Below are positions 32,047 through 41,769 of a DNA stretch of 64,000 nt, piece after piece (position 1 is the first letter of the stretch; each line of letters begins with the position of its first letter). The stretch is from Pseudomonas promysalinigenes. Lineage in GTDB: Bacteria > Pseudomonadota > Gammaproteobacteria > Pseudomonadales > Pseudomonadaceae. Both the position numbers and the translations under genes were made by a program. Under the pieces are notes generated by a model that saw only the letters and a program-made list of their open reading frames with translations, made no database searches and was not told where the DNA came from. The stretch covers positions 4,154,001 through 4,218,000 of the forward strand of contig NZ_CP077094.1 of assembly GCF_014269025.2 (NCBI RefSeq). The letters run 5' to 3'.

Positions 32047-35000
32047 ATACCCGCAACGGTATTTCGGCCTGGTGCATCGACCACCCCATCGCAACCCTGC
32101 TGCTGACCTTCGCCTTGGTGCTGCTGGGCGCCATCGCCTTCCCACGGCTGCCGGTAGCCCCTTTGCCTGAAGCAGACTTCCCGACCATTCAGGTCACCAC
32201 CCAGCTCCCCGGTGCCAGCCCGCAGACCATGGCGTCTTCGGTGGCTACCCCGCTTGAAGTGCAGTTCAGCGCCATACCCGGCATGACCCAGATGACCAGC
32301 AGCAGTGCGCTAGGCTCAACTACCCTGATCCTGCAGTTCACCCTGGACAAGAACATCGACACCGCCGCCCAGGAAGTCCAGGCAGCGATCAACACCGCCA
32401 CCGCCCGTTTGCCCCAGGACCTGCCCAACCCGCCAACCTGGCGCAAGGTCAACCCGGCCGACAGCCCGGTACTGGTGCTGACCGTGAGTTCGGCACAAAT
32501 GCCCGGCAGTGATCTGAGCGACTACGCAGAAACCCTACTGGCGCGCCAGCTCAGCCAGATCGAGGGGGTTGGCCTGATCAACATCACCGGCCAACTGCGC
32601 CCGGCTATCCGTGTGCAGGCGCAACCGGAAAAGCTCGCCGCCATTGGCCTGACCCTGTCCGATGTACGCCAGGCCATCCAGCAGACCAGCCTGAACCTGG
32701 CCAAGGGCGCGTTGTACGGCGAGCACAGCGTCTCTACCATCGCGGCCAATGACCAGCTGTTTCACCCCCAGGACTACGCCAGGCTCATCGTGTCCTACCG
32801 CAATGGCGCGCCAGTGCACCTGCAGGATGTCGCCAACGTGGTCAACGGCGCCGAGAATGCCTACGTCAAAGCGTGGTCCGGCGAGCAGCCAGGGCTGAAC
32901 CTGGTAGTGTTCCGCCAGCCCGGGGCGAACATCGTCGACACGGTCGACCGGGTATTGGCCGCCTTGCCCAAACTCGAACAAATGCTGCCGGCGTCGGTCG
33001 AGGTGTCGGTGCTGCAGGACCGCACCCAGACCATCCGCGCTTCCCTGCACGAAGTCGAGCTGACCCTGATGATCGCCGTGGCGCTGGTGATCGGGGTAAT
33101 GGCGCTGTTCCTGCGCCAATGGTCGGCGACCTTGGTGGTATCCAGCGTGCTGGGCGTATCCCTGATCGCCAGCTGCGCGCTGATGTACGCGCTGGGCTTT
33201 AGCCTGAACAACCTCACGCTGGTGGCCATCGTGATCTCGGTAGGCTTTGTGGTCGACGACGCCATCGTCGTGGTGGAAAACATCCACCGCCATCTCGAAG
33301 CCGGAGACGACAGCCGCACCGCCGCGCTCAAAGGCGCGGGGGAGATTGGCTTCACCGTGATATCGATCAGCTTCTCGCTGATCGCGGCGTTCATCCCGCT
33401 GCTGTTCATGGGCGGCGCAGTCGGCAGGTTGTTCAAGGAATTCGCCCTGACCGCCACCTCTACCATTTTGATTTCGGTGCTGGTGTCGCTGACCCTGGCC
33501 CCCACTCTGTGCGCGCTGTTCATGCGTCGCCCGCCAGGCGAGCACCGTGGCGGTTTCGGCGAGCGGCTGTTGGGGTGGTACGAAAAAGGCCTGGACCGTG
33601 CCCTGGCTCATCAACGCCTGACGCTTGGGGTGTTCGGCGTGACCTTGGCCTTGGCGGTGATCGGCTATGTGGGTATCCCCAAGGGCTTTTTCCCGCTGCA
33701 GGACACAGGCTTCATCCTCGGCACGACAGAGGCGGCGGCCGACGTGTCGTATCCAACGATGGTCGAGAAACATTTGGCGCTGGCCAAGATCATTAGCGAC
33801 GACTCTGCCGTGCAGGCGTACTCCCATTCGGTGGGGGTCACCGGCAGCAACCAGACCATCGCCAACGGCCGCTTCTGGATCGCCCTCAAACCACGCGGTG
33901 AACGCGATGTGTCAGCCAGCGAGTTCATCGACCGGCTGCGGCCTAAACTCGCCAAGGTGCCGGGCATCGTCCTGTACATGCGCGCAGGCCAGGACATCAA
34001 CCTCAGCTCTGGCCCGTCGCGCACGCAATATCAGTACGTGCTCAAGAGCAATGACGGGGTGGCGCTGAACCTGTGGACCCAACGCCTGACCGAACGCCTG
34101 CGGGAAAACCCGATGCTGCGCGACTTGTCCAACGACCTGCAGTTGGGCGCCAGCGTGACCCGCATCGACATCGACCGCCAGGCCGCAGCGCGCTTCGGCC
34201 TGACCACCACCGATGTCGACCAGGCGCTGTACGATGCCTTTGGCCAGCGGCAGATCAGCGAGTTTCAGACCGAAACCAACCAGTACAAAGTCATCCTGGA
34301 GCTGGACGCACAGCAGCGCGGCAAGGCCGAGAGCCTGAACTTCTTCTACCTGCGCTCGCCGCTGACCAACGAAATGGTGCCGCTGTCGGCCCTGGCACAT
34401 GTGGCGCCACCGAGCACTGGCCCACTGTCTATCAGCCACGACGGGCTGTTCCCGGCTGCCAACCTGTCGTTCAACCTGGCACCGAGCGTAGCCCTGGGCG
34501 ATGCAGTGAACGTCCTGGAGCGCACCCAGCGCGAACTGGGCATGCCTGACTCGATCAGCGGCAACTTCCAGGGCGCGGCCCAGGCATTCCAGAGTTCGCT
34601 GTCGAGCCAACCGTGGCTGATCCTCGCCGCAGTGGTTGCGGTGTACATCATCCTGGGCGTGCTCTACGAGAGCTTGGTCCACCCGCTGACCATCATTTCC
34701 ACCCTGCCCTCGGCTGGGCTGGGTGCGTTGATACTGCTCTGGGCCATGGGCCAGGACTTCAGCATCATGGGCTTGATCGGGGTGGTGCTGCTGATTGGGA
34801 TCGTCAAGAAAAACGGCATCCTGCTGATCGATTTTGCCCTTCAGGCCCAGCGCCACCACGGCATGCCCCCTGAGCAGGCGATTCACCAGGCGTGCCTGAC
34901 GCGCTTTCGGCCGATCATCATGACCACCCTCGCCGCCCTGCTCGGCGCGGTGCCGCTGATGTTCGGCTTCGGCGCCGGCGCTGAATTGCGCCAGCCGCTG

Positions 35001-35135
35001 GGTATCGCGGTAGTTGGCGGGTTGCTGGTGAGCCAGGCGCTGACGCTGTTCACCACCCCGGTCATATACTTGGCCCTGGAGCGCCTGTTCCATCGCCGTA
35101 AGGCCGCCGGCGCGGCGGCGACAAGTGCCAGCTAG
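32043..35135 (+). CDS. RND efflux pump permease
   Basis: Inner-membrane proton-driven transporter of the AcrB/MdtB/MuxB class, 1030 residues with the usual twelve membrane helices and two large periplasmic loops. The transmembrane Asp pair needed for proton relay is present (FVVDDAIVVVENIHRHLE). The second half has the typical ILLIGIVKKNGILLIDFAL. ATGA overlap with the adaptor gene. No outer-membrane factor gene is nearby, so the pump presumably shares a TolC-type protein encoded elsewhere. Substrate cannot be told from sequence. Confidence 0.93.
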   Translation: MNTRNGISAWCIDHPIATLLLTFALVLLGAIAFPRLPVAPLPEADFPTIQVTTQLPGASPQTMASSVATPLEVQFSAIPGMTQMTSSSALGSTTLILQFTLDKNIDTAAQEVQAAINTATARLPQDLPNPPTWRKVNPADSPVLVLTVSSAQMPGSDLSDYAETLLARQLSQIEGVGLINITGQLRPAIRVQAQPEKLAAIGLTLSDVRQAIQQTSLNLAKGALYGEHSVSTIAANDQLFHPQDYARLIVSYRNGAPVHLQDVANVVNGAENAYVKAWSGEQPGLNLVVFRQPGANIVDTVDRVLAALPKLEQMLPASVEVSVLQDRTQTIRASLHEVELTLMIAVALVIGVMALFLRQWSATLVVSSVLGVSLIASCALMYALGFSLNNLTLVAIVISVGFVVDDAIVVVENIHRHLEAGDDSRTAALKGAGEIGFTVISISFSLIAAFIPLLFMGGAVGRLFKEFALTATSTILISVLVSLTLAPTLCALFMRRPPGEHRGGFGERLLGWYEKGLDRALAHQRLTLGVFGVTLALAVIGYVGIPKGFFPLQDTGFILGTTEAAADVSYPTMVEKHLALAKIISDDSAVQAYSHSVGVTGSNQTIANGRFWIALKPRGERDVSASEFIDRLRPKLAKVPGIVLYMRAGQDINLSSGPSRTQYQYVLKSNDGVALNLWTQRLTERLRENPMLRDLSNDLQLGASVTRIDIDRQAAARFGLTTTDVDQALYDAFGQRQISEFQTETNQYKVILELDAQQRGKAESLNFFYLRSPLTNEMVPLSALAHVAPPSTGPLSISHDGLFPAANLSFNLAPSVALGDAVNVLERTQRELGMPDSISGNFQGAAQAFQSSLSSQPWLILAAVVAVYIILGVLYESLVHPLTIISTLPSAGLGALILLWAMGQDFSIMGLIGVVLLIGIVKKNGILLIDFALQAQRHHGMPPEQAIHQACLTRFRPIIMTTLAALLGAVPLMFGFGAGAELRQPLGIAVVGGLLVSQALTLFTTPVIYLALERLFHRRKAAGAAATSAS

Positions 35136-35144
35136 GACTCAAGC

Positions 35145-35819
35145 ATGCGTGTACTGATCATCGAAGATGAAGAAAAAACCGCCGATTACCTGCACCGCGG
35201 CCTGACTGAGCAGGGCTTTACCGTGGACCTTGCCCGCGATGGTATCGATGGGCTGCACCTGGCCCTGGAAAACGACTACGCGGTGATCGTGCTCGATGTG
35301 ATGCTGCCGGGCATGGATGGTTATGGTGTGCTGCGTGCGTTGCGCGCGCGCAAACAGACGCCGGTGATCATGCTCACTGCCCGCGAGCGGGTCGAAGACC
35401 GCATCCACGGCTTGCGCGAGGGCGCCGACGACTACCTGGGCAAGCCATTTTCGTTCCTGGAACTGGTCGCACGGCTGCAGGCGCTGACCCGGCGCAGCAG
35501 CAGCCACGAGCCGTTGCAGATCCAGGTAGGTGACCTGTGGATCGACCTGATGGCACGTAAGGCCAGCCGTGCCGGCCAGCGCCTGGAGCTGACTGCCAAG
35601 GAGTTTTCGCTGCTCAGCGTACTGGCCCGGCGTCAGGGTGAGATCCTCTCGAAAACCGCTATCGCCGAGCTGGTCTGGGACATCAACTTCGATAGCGACG
35701 CCAATGTTGTGGAAGTCGCCATCAAACGCTTGCGCGCAAAACTCGACGGGCCGTTCGACAACAAGCTGCTGCATACCATTCGAGGCATGGGCTATGTGCT
35801 TGAAAACCGTGCCGCTTAA
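35145..35819 (+). CDS. OmpR-family response regulator
   Basis: DNA-binding response regulator, 224 residues. The receiver domain (1-115) has the acidic pair EDEE, phosphoacceptor Asp in VIVLDVMLPGMDG, Thr in MLTAR and Lys in LGKPF. It is followed by a winged-helix domain (about 125-222, ending HTIRGMGYVLENR). It is of the CopR/CzcR/IrlR type often called heavy-metal regulators. It starts nine bases after the pump gene and overlaps the sensor kinase gene, so pump and two-component system are one operon. Confidence 0.93.
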   Translation: MRVLIIEDEEKTADYLHRGLTEQGFTVDLARDGIDGLHLALENDYAVIVLDVMLPGMDGYGVLRALRARKQTPVIMLTARERVEDRIHGLREGADDYLGKPFSFLELVARLQALTRRSSSHEPLQIQVGDLWIDLMARKASRAGQRLELTAKEFSLLSVLARRQGEILSKTAIAELVWDINFDSDANVVEVAIKRLRAKLDGPFDNKLLHTIRGMGYVLENRAA

Positions 35820-37197
35820 CTCGATCGCTCTGCGCCTGTCGACCCTGTTCATTCTGGTGGCGCTGGGGGTGTTCGTGCTGATCGGCTGGGCGTTATATCG
35901 CCAGGTCGACCGCAGCCTGGACCTGCTACCGGCCGCGGAGCTGGATGCGCGGTTCAGTGTGCTCGAATCCACCCTGAACCGCTATGGCACGCGTGAACAC
36001 TGGGCCAAGATCAACAACAAGCTCGACCTGCTGAGCGAAGAAGACAAGCGCATCCGCTTTTGGGTCATCAGTGGCGACCCGGCGTTCGAGTATGGCCACC
36101 CCAGCCAGCCAGTACGCGCGTTCAGTGAAGGCCCAACGGGTATGCGCGAATTGCACCTGCCCGAGCATCGCTACCCGTACAAGGTGCTGGTCAGCGAGCT
36201 ACCGGCACTGGGCGGGCGGCCACCCCTGCGGTTTATGATCGGCATCGACACCGAAACCTTCTGGCAGGCGCAACACAGTCTTTTGGTGGCCATCGTCGGC
36301 TTGGCCGTGCTGGGTGTGCTGCTGGCTTCGGTGCTGGGGTACTGGGTCGCGCGCATTGGCCTGCGCCCGCTGCTGGCACTATCGGTCGAAGCTCAGGCCC
36401 TGGCGCCGCCACGCCTGAATGGGCGCTTGCAAACAGCCAACCTGGCACCGGAACTGGCGCAATTGGCCAGCGCGTTCAATGCCGCACTGGACCGGGTCAG
36501 CCAGGCTTATACGCAGCTTGAAGCCTTCAACGCCGACGTCGCCCACGAACTGCGCTCGCCTTTGACCAACCTGATTGGCCAGACTCAGGTCGCCCTCACC
36601 CGTGGGCGCAGCGCCGAGCATTATTTCGAAGTGCTGCAATCGAACCTGGAAGAGCTGGAGCGCCTGCGCAGCATCATCAACGACATGCTGTTCCTGGCCA
36701 GCGCCGACCAAGGTAGCAAGGCCACCGCCCTGACCTGCGCCTCGCTGGCCGAAGAGGTCGCCACCACCCTCGACTACCTGGATTACATTCTCGAAGACGC
36801 CCAGGTGAGTGTCAGCGTACACGGCGATGCCCAGGCGCCCATCGAAAAGGCGCAACTGCGCCGGGCGCTGATCAACCTGCTCAACAACGCCGTGCAGCAT
36901 ACGGCGCCCCATCAGATGATTCAGGTACAAATCGAGGCGGGGCCAGAGCAGGCCTGCATCGCCGTGAGCAACCCGGGGCCTGCCATCGAAGACGCTCACC
37001 TGCCGCTGTTGTTCGAACGCTTCTACCGGGTGGATGCGGCACGCAGCAACCGCGGTGGCAGCAACCACGGTTTAGGCTTGGCCATCGTCAAGGCCATTGC
37101 ATTGATGCATGGCGGCGAAGTGTTCGTGCGCAGTGAAGAAGGGACCAATACCTTCGGGATTCGACTACCGATTCAGGGGATGGCGAAGCCGTCCTAG
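35794..37197 (+). CDS. Sensor histidine kinase
   Basis: Membrane histidine kinase partnering the regulator just upstream. It has a first membrane helix (about 12-33), a periplasmic sensor of about 130 residues, a second helix (about 165-187), HAMP, phosphoacceptor His in DVAHELRSPLTNL, N-box NLLNNAVQH and G-box NHGLGLAIVKAI. Two starts are possible: ATG 35794 (467 residues) or GTG 35809, both overlapping the regulator gene. The periplasmic region is of the heavy-metal-sensor type, but no obvious His/Cys metal cluster stands out, so the signal is unknown. Confidence 0.9.
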   Translation: MCLKTVPLNSIALRLSTLFILVALGVFVLIGWALYRQVDRSLDLLPAAELDARFSVLESTLNRYGTREHWAKINNKLDLLSEEDKRIRFWVISGDPAFEYGHPSQPVRAFSEGPTGMRELHLPEHRYPYKVLVSELPALGGRPPLRFMIGIDTETFWQAQHSLLVAIVGLAVLGVLLASVLGYWVARIGLRPLLALSVEAQALAPPRLNGRLQTANLAPELAQLASAFNAALDRVSQAYTQLEAFNADVAHELRSPLTNLIGQTQVALTRGRSAEHYFEVLQSNLEELERLRSIINDMLFLASADQGSKATALTCASLAEEVATTLDYLDYILEDAQVSVSVHGDAQAPIEKAQLRRALINLLNNAVQHTAPHQMIQVQIEAGPEQACIAVSNPGPAIEDAHLPLLFERFYRVDAARSNRGGSNHGLGLAIVKAIALMHGGEVFVRSEEGTNTFGIRLPIQGMAKPS

Positions 37198-37347
37198 CAG
37201 CGCGGGCTGTCTAACTCAACTTCTTTAATGATCGTTACTTTTTGCGCAATAGTGCTTATCGATAAACATGCTGTTTCCACGGCAGTTTAAGGACTAACTT
37301 TACCCCTGTCCTCATAGCACTTGCACCGCAAGAAGGTAGTTACAATC

Positions 37348-37569
37348 ATGTCCAACAGTATGGGTATTGCCAGCGTTTTCATTCTGTCGTCCCTGTTGTT
37401 GTCGCCCCTGGCCATGGCTGAAGAATCCCCGGCCTTCGTCGCCCGCACTGCACAACTTGCCGCCAGCCACCAAGACTCCCGCGAAGCCTTGGCGCACAAG
37501 GCAGATGCCGCAGAAGGCTCAGAACAGACGGCCTCCAAAGTTTCCGACAGTGCCAACGCCGATAGCTGA
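37348..37569 (+). CDS. Small periplasmic protein of unknown function
   Basis: A 73-residue product with a signal peptide (MSNSMGIASVFILSSLLLSPLAMA) and a mature part of about 49 charged, Ala/Ser-rich residues (EESPAFVARTAQLAA, then HQDSREALAHK). I do not recognise it; short exported proteins of similar make-up occur beside metal- or stress-responsive two-component systems in Pseudomonas. AAGG stands about ten bases before the ATG. It lies 150 bases after the kinase gene on the same strand and is followed by a strong terminator at 37646. Confidence 0.6.
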   Translation: MSNSMGIASVFILSSLLLSPLAMAEESPAFVARTAQLAASHQDSREALAHKADAAEGSEQTASKVSDSANADS

Positions 37570-37645
37570 TCGCTCGTCGAACCTGCTCCCGTTCTCCCTT
37601 GGCTACGCCATGGGCACCGCCGGTGCCGATATGTTAGCCTTTTGA

Positions 37646-37672
37646 AGCCGCTGCCGATCAGCGGCTTTTTTT
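37646..37672 (+). terminator. Rho-independent terminator
   Basis: AGCCGCTG and CAGCGGCT form a perfect 8-bp stem around a five-base loop, followed by a run of seven Ts. It closes the small periplasmic gene and possibly the RND/two-component operon. Confidence 0.88.
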
Positions 37673-37773
37673 ATGTGCTTCAACCATCAGCCCCGACGTA
37701 TCCACACTTATAAAACGTTGCACATCGAAAAAATAAAAACTGCCCCACCGTCAGACCAAAGGAGCTATTACCG

Positions 37774-39105
37774 GTGCCTTCCGCGTTTCGCTTTACCCCG
37801 ATTTTCATTGCGTTGACTGCAACGATCCCTTACGCCGCCCAAGCAGATGAAGACAAGGCTGATGGCTTCATCGAAGGTTCGTCCCTCAACCTGCATTTTC
37901 GTAACGCCTACTTCAACCGCAATAACCACAATGCCGGTGTACGCGACACCCGCGAGTGGGGCCAGGGTGCAGTTGCCCGCTTCGAATCTGGCTACACGCC
38001 GGGCACCGTCGGCTTCGGCCTCGATGCCCACGCCATGCTGGGCCTGAAACTTGACGGGGGTGGCGGCCACGCTGGCACCAGCATTCTGCCAGAGCACATC
38101 AAAGACAACGGTGAGCTGGGGGCCGCACCGCACTCGTTTTCCACAGCCGGTGCTGCGGTCAAACTCAAGGCCTTCGACACCGAGTTGAAGGCAGGTGACC
38201 TGTTCATCACCAATCCGGTGATCGCAGGGGGTGAAACCCGCATGCTGCCGCAGACCTTTCGCGGTGTGAGCCTGACCAACCACAGCGTCGACGGCCTGCT
38301 GCTCGAAGGCGGTCAGGTCAGCTTCACCCACCCGTACAACCAGAGTGGCCACCGCCGTATCGACACCTACTACGGCGACATGGACGGCCAGACCAGCAAG
38401 CACCTGAACTGGGCCGGTGCATCTTGGAGTGGCAGCGAGCAGGTCACGGCCAACCTGTACGCGGCCGAGTTGAAGGACGTGTGGAACCAGTATTACGCTG
38501 ACCTGGACTACACCTACGTGGTCAACGACCTGGTCAGCCTCAACCCGGGCGTGCACTTCTACCACACCCAGGACACCGGCCAGGCACTGCTGGGCAAGAT
38601 CGACAACAACACCTATAGCATGCACTTTACGGTGGCCGCCGGTTACCACAGCGTTACCGCCGCCTATCAGCGGGTCAACGGCAACACTCCGTTCGATTAC
38701 ATCAATCTGGGTGACAGCGTTTACCTGGATAACTCGCGGATGTACTCGGACTTCAACGCTCCCAATGAGCGCTCCTGGAAGCTGCAGTACGATTTCAACT
38801 TCGCCGGGTTGGGCATTCCAGGCCTGAGCACTTCACTGTCCTACTCTCGCGGCGAGGCGGACCTGACCAAGGCCGCGCAGAACAGCAGCCATTACGACTA
38901 CTACCGCGCCGATGGCAAGAACGCCATGCACTGGGAGCGGGACCTGGACGTGAAATATGTATTCCAGGAAGGTGACCTGAAGGATCTGGCAGTGCAAGTG
39001 CGCTACGCCACGCACCGTGGTAGCCAGGGGTACGCTTCAATCGACAGCAACAGCGACAACGACGAACTGCGGGTGATCGTCGATTACCCACTGAATATTT
39101 TCTGA
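37774..39105 (+). CDS. OprD-family outer-membrane porin
   Basis: Substrate-specific 18-strand porin, 443 residues. It has a signal peptide (about 24 residues, PYAAQA), the OprD-type start of the mature chain ([20 protein letters not shown]), a central [13 protein letters not shown] region and a terminal Phe (YPLNIF) as expected for barrel assembly. GTG start behind AAAGGAG. OprD porins take up amino acids, peptides or aromatic acids; the substrate cannot be assigned, and no catabolic genes adjoin to help. Confidence 0.9.
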   Translation: MPSAFRFTPIFIALTATIPYAAQADEDKADGFIEGSSLNLHFRNAYFNRNNHNAGVRDTREWGQGAVARFESGYTPGTVGFGLDAHAMLGLKLDGGGGHAGTSILPEHIKDNGELGAAPHSFSTAGAAVKLKAFDTELKAGDLFITNPVIAGGETRMLPQTFRGVSLTNHSVDGLLLEGGQVSFTHPYNQSGHRRIDTYYGDMDGQTSKHLNWAGASWSGSEQVTANLYAAELKDVWNQYYADLDYTYVVNDLVSLNPGVHFYHTQDTGQALLGKIDNNTYSMHFTVAAGYHSVTAAYQRVNGNTPFDYINLGDSVYLDNSRMYSDFNAPNERSWKLQYDFNFAGLGIPGLSTSLSYSRGEADLTKAAQNSSHYDYYRADGKNAMHWERDLDVKYVFQEGDLKDLAVQVRYATHRGSQGYASIDSNSDNDELRVIVDYPLNIF

Positions 39106-39117
39106 ATGCTGTTCGCC

Positions 39118-39139
39118 GACGGGGGCAGTTGCCCTCGTC
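39118..39139 (+). terminator. Hairpin after the porin gene
   Basis: GACGGGGGCA and TGCCCTCGTC pair over about 8-10 bp (one G-U) shortly after the porin stop. There is no T run, so it may act as an mRNA end stabiliser rather than a true terminator. Confidence 0.45.
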
Positions 39140-39273
39140 TGGCATCACGACTCAACTTCTAAACGACCCTAAATACCTCGACATGCATTTCCGTCGGACA
39201 AATCTTGTCCGACAATCCGCGCTTGCCTACACTGTCGCCCGCCAAAAATGGCCTCGCCCCAGCAGTAGCGCGC

Positions 39274-40770
39274 ATGCCCACTCGATCCCCGCCGTTCGCA
39301 CTCAACCGGTCGCAACCCGAGCTGATCCTCAACCTGGGCAGCTGCTTTGCCGTGCTGGCTATCGTTGCCATCGTCAGCTATCTGCTGGCACGCGAGCGCG
39401 ACAGCGTCGAGCAATCGGCCATTCGCGCCTCCAACAATGTCGTGCAGCTGATCGAGAGCGACATCCTACGCAATGCCGAACTCTACGATCAGTCGCTGAA
39501 AAACCTGATTTGGGCAGTTGGGCGCAGTGAGCTGCCCACGATCCCAGCCCCTATGCGCCAGCGCCTGCTGTTCAATGAAGCCTTCGTGGACCGCACCCGC
39601 GGGGATGTTCTGTGGCTGGACAAGCAGGGTAATGTGGTGGGGGACTCCAACAGCCTTGCCCCCCGCCAGGCGAACTTTGGCCATACTGGGGTCTTCCAGG
39701 CCCACCAGCAGCACGCCAACCTCGGCTTGCTGGTAGGGCCGTTGTTCAAGGCCAAACTGGGCGACATGGGCTGGTGCATCAGTTTCAGCCGCCGCATCGA
39801 CGGGCCACACGGTGAGTTCGCCGGGCTCGCCGCAGGCGCTTTGCGCTTGTCCTATTTCAGCGAACTGTTCCGCCGCCTGGATATCGGTGCCCAGAGCAGC
39901 ATCAACTTGCTCAACACCGATGGCCAACTATTGGCGCGCGAACCTGCTCGCCCTGAAGATCCGCAAATTGGCAGCGATTACAGTGAGCGGCCCAACTTCA
40001 AGCGCATCATCAGCGAACGAAGCGGTAGTTTCACCGCGCGCTCCGGCAGCACCCACGCCAAGCGCATTTATACCTTCGCCCGAGTCGCTGATTTGCCGCT
40101 GGTCGTGTTGGTGATGCATTCCACGGATGAAGTATTCCAGTCCTGGCGACGCACAGCGACCCTGGTGAGTGTCGCCACCGGCGTGTTGTGTATCGGTATT
40201 CTCTGGCTAACCCTGCTACTGGGCCGGGAGCTGCGCCGTCGACATGAAGCCGAGCAAAGCCTGGCTACATTGGCTGCCACCGACAGCCTGACTGGGCTTG
40301 CCAACCGTCGCAGGCTCGATCAGGTCCTGCGCCACGAATGGCTACACGCTCAACATAAGCGCCAGCCGCTGGCTGTGCTGATGGTGGACGTCGATCACTT
40401 CCGGGCATTCAATCAGCGCCATGGGCATGCTGGGGGCGACCATGCTCTGCGCGAAGTGGCCAACGCATTGAAATACTGCATTCGTAGGCCAGCAGACTTG
40501 GCGGCACGGTATGGAGGCGAGGAATTTCAGGTGATTTTGCCGGGCACGGATATGCCAGGCGCAATGATGCTGGCCGAGCGGGTGCGGGCCAAGGTGCAAG
40601 CGCTTGCACCGTTCGCTGGGGATGAAGATTCGGTGACGGTAAGCGTTGGTGTCAGCGTTTACACCCCCGGCACCCAGCAAAGCCTTGCTCAGGTGCTGAG
40701 TGCCGCGGATGTAGCCCTCTACCGGGCCAAGGCCAATGGCCGAAACCGGGTCGAGGGCCCTATCACTTAG
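39274..40770 (+). CDS. Membrane diguanylate cyclase (GGDEF)
   Basis: Predicted to make cyclic di-GMP. It has a first membrane helix (about 20-40), a periplasmic Cache-like sensor (about 45-290), a second helix (about 295-318) and a GGDEF domain with active-site GGEEF at about 414-418. An RPAD inhibitory I-site stands exactly five residues before it, so it should be active and product-inhibited. The ATG at 39274 is chosen; a TTG at 39205 would add 23 residues, and neither has a strong ribosome site. Its stop overlaps the stop of the convergent gene. Confidence 0.88.
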   Translation: MPTRSPPFALNRSQPELILNLGSCFAVLAIVAIVSYLLARERDSVEQSAIRASNNVVQLIESDILRNAELYDQSLKNLIWAVGRSELPTIPAPMRQRLLFNEAFVDRTRGDVLWLDKQGNVVGDSNSLAPRQANFGHTGVFQAHQQHANLGLLVGPLFKAKLGDMGWCISFSRRIDGPHGEFAGLAAGALRLSYFSELFRRLDIGAQSSINLLNTDGQLLAREPARPEDPQIGSDYSERPNFKRIISERSGSFTARSGSTHAKRIYTFARVADLPLVVLVMHSTDEVFQSWRRTATLVSVATGVLCIGILWLTLLLGRELRRRHEAEQSLATLAATDSLTGLANRRRLDQVLRHEWLHAQHKRQPLAVLMVDVDHFRAFNQRHGHAGGDHALREVANALKYCIRRPADLAARYGGEEFQVILPGTDMPGAMMLAERVRAKVQALAPFAGDEDSVTVSVGVSVYTPGTQQSLAQVLSAADVALYRAKANGRNRVEGPIT

Positions 40771-41243
40771 GAGCGAGCGCGGGCAGCGTCGCGCAGAGCT
40801 TTGACTTGGTCATGATTGGCCTGCACGCCCTGCAGCTGGCGTTCGACCAGGCTATAGCTTTCGTCGGTGGCACCACGGCCCAACTTGGCCAGCTTCTCGC
40901 GGGCTTCTTTATAAGCCTTCAGCGCATGATCTTCACCGCGCTCGACCTCGTTGAGCACCGCTTCTTCATCTTTGCCGGTAACCATCGACTTGAGGTTGAC
41001 CCAGCCACGGTGCAGGTCACCGCTGAAGCTGGTGGAGGTTTCCGGGTCGCCACCCAGGCGGCGGACTTCGCTTTGCAGCTCACCTGCAGCGTTGGCGCAC
41101 TCACCGGCCCGCTGAACGAAGAACGCTTTGAGCTCTGGGTTCTTCACATCATCGGCCGACTCTCTGAAGCCTTTTTCGCCATCCTTGCTGTACTCGATCA
41201 GGTCGTTCAGTACGTCGATAACGTCTTTGTTAGGGTTGCTCAT
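40767..41243 (-). CDS. PA2169-family four-helix-bundle protein
   Basis: A 158-residue cytoplasmic protein of the DUF2383/PA2169 family, ferritin-like helical bundles of unknown function often linked to stress or stationary phase. The pattern DVLNDLIEYSKDGEKGFRESADDV and the central GDLHRGWVNLKS region are characteristic. AAGGAG precedes the ATG. Its stop codon overlaps the stop of the convergent diguanylate cyclase gene by three bases, with no terminator between them. Confidence 0.88.
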   Translation of the reverse strand: MSNPNKDVIDVLNDLIEYSKDGEKGFRESADDVKNPELKAFFVQRAGECANAAGELQSEVRRLGGDPETSTSFSGDLHRGWVNLKSMVTGKDEEAVLNEVERGEDHALKAYKEAREKLAKLGRGATDESYSLVERQLQGVQANHDQVKALRDAARARS

Positions 41244-41443
41244 GGCATAACTCCTTGGCAGGTGATAGTCATCATTACTAGAGCAGCCTTCATGCCAACC
41301 GAAGACAATCTTATAAAGCCTTGAAAATCAGATACTTATAAAAACTACTAGCCCGCCTGAAAACGGCGTTATGCATGATTGCCGCTTGGGCGCTCGTGCA
41401 GTTTGCAGTATGGTCGGTGCTTCCCCTTAGTCAGGCCTCATCG

Positions 41444-41665
41444 ATGAAACCAGAAATGCTCGAACTGCTGGTTACCCGCACCATGCCTTTCGGAAAATAT
41501 CAGGGGCGGCTCATTGCCGATCTGCCCGGTGATTATCTGGCTTGGTTTGCACGAAAGGGTTTTCCAGCAGGAGAACTGGGCGGGTTGCTGGCATTGATGC
41601 ACGAGGTCGACCATAACGGCCTTGCAGATCTATTGCTGCCATTGCGCCAGAAGCACGGGCGCTAA
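41444..41665 (+). CDS. DUF3820-family protein
   Basis: A 73-residue protein with the DUF3820 signature MPFGKYQGRLIADLPGDYLAWFARKGFP, a fold also found in exonuclease-linked helicase-like proteins. Its function is unknown. The ATG at 41444 (MKPEMLELL) gives the usual family length. The longer frame upstream adds a hydrophobic stretch that the family lacks. The ribosome site is weak. Confidence 0.8.
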   Translation: MKPEMLELLVTRTMPFGKYQGRLIADLPGDYLAWFARKGFPAGELGGLLALMHEVDHNGLADLLLPLRQKHGR

Positions 41666-41691
41666 ACGACCATGGCCGCTTTATGGCTGGA

Positions 41692-41740
41692 GCCGCTCCT
41701 ACCAGGGCAGCGCTAAACCGGTAGGAGCGGCTTTAGCCGC
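41692..41740. repeat. REP palindrome pair
   Basis: GCCGCTCCTACC (41692-41703) and GGTAGGAGCGGC (41720-41731) are perfect inverted copies. The second runs into the REP hairpin GCGGCT/AGCCGC (41727-41740). This is the usual P. putida REP motif, lying between the DUF3820 gene and the 3' end of fruA. Confidence 0.85.
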
Positions 41741-41769
41741 GAAGAGGCCGGCGATGCCAGCCAATTGCT

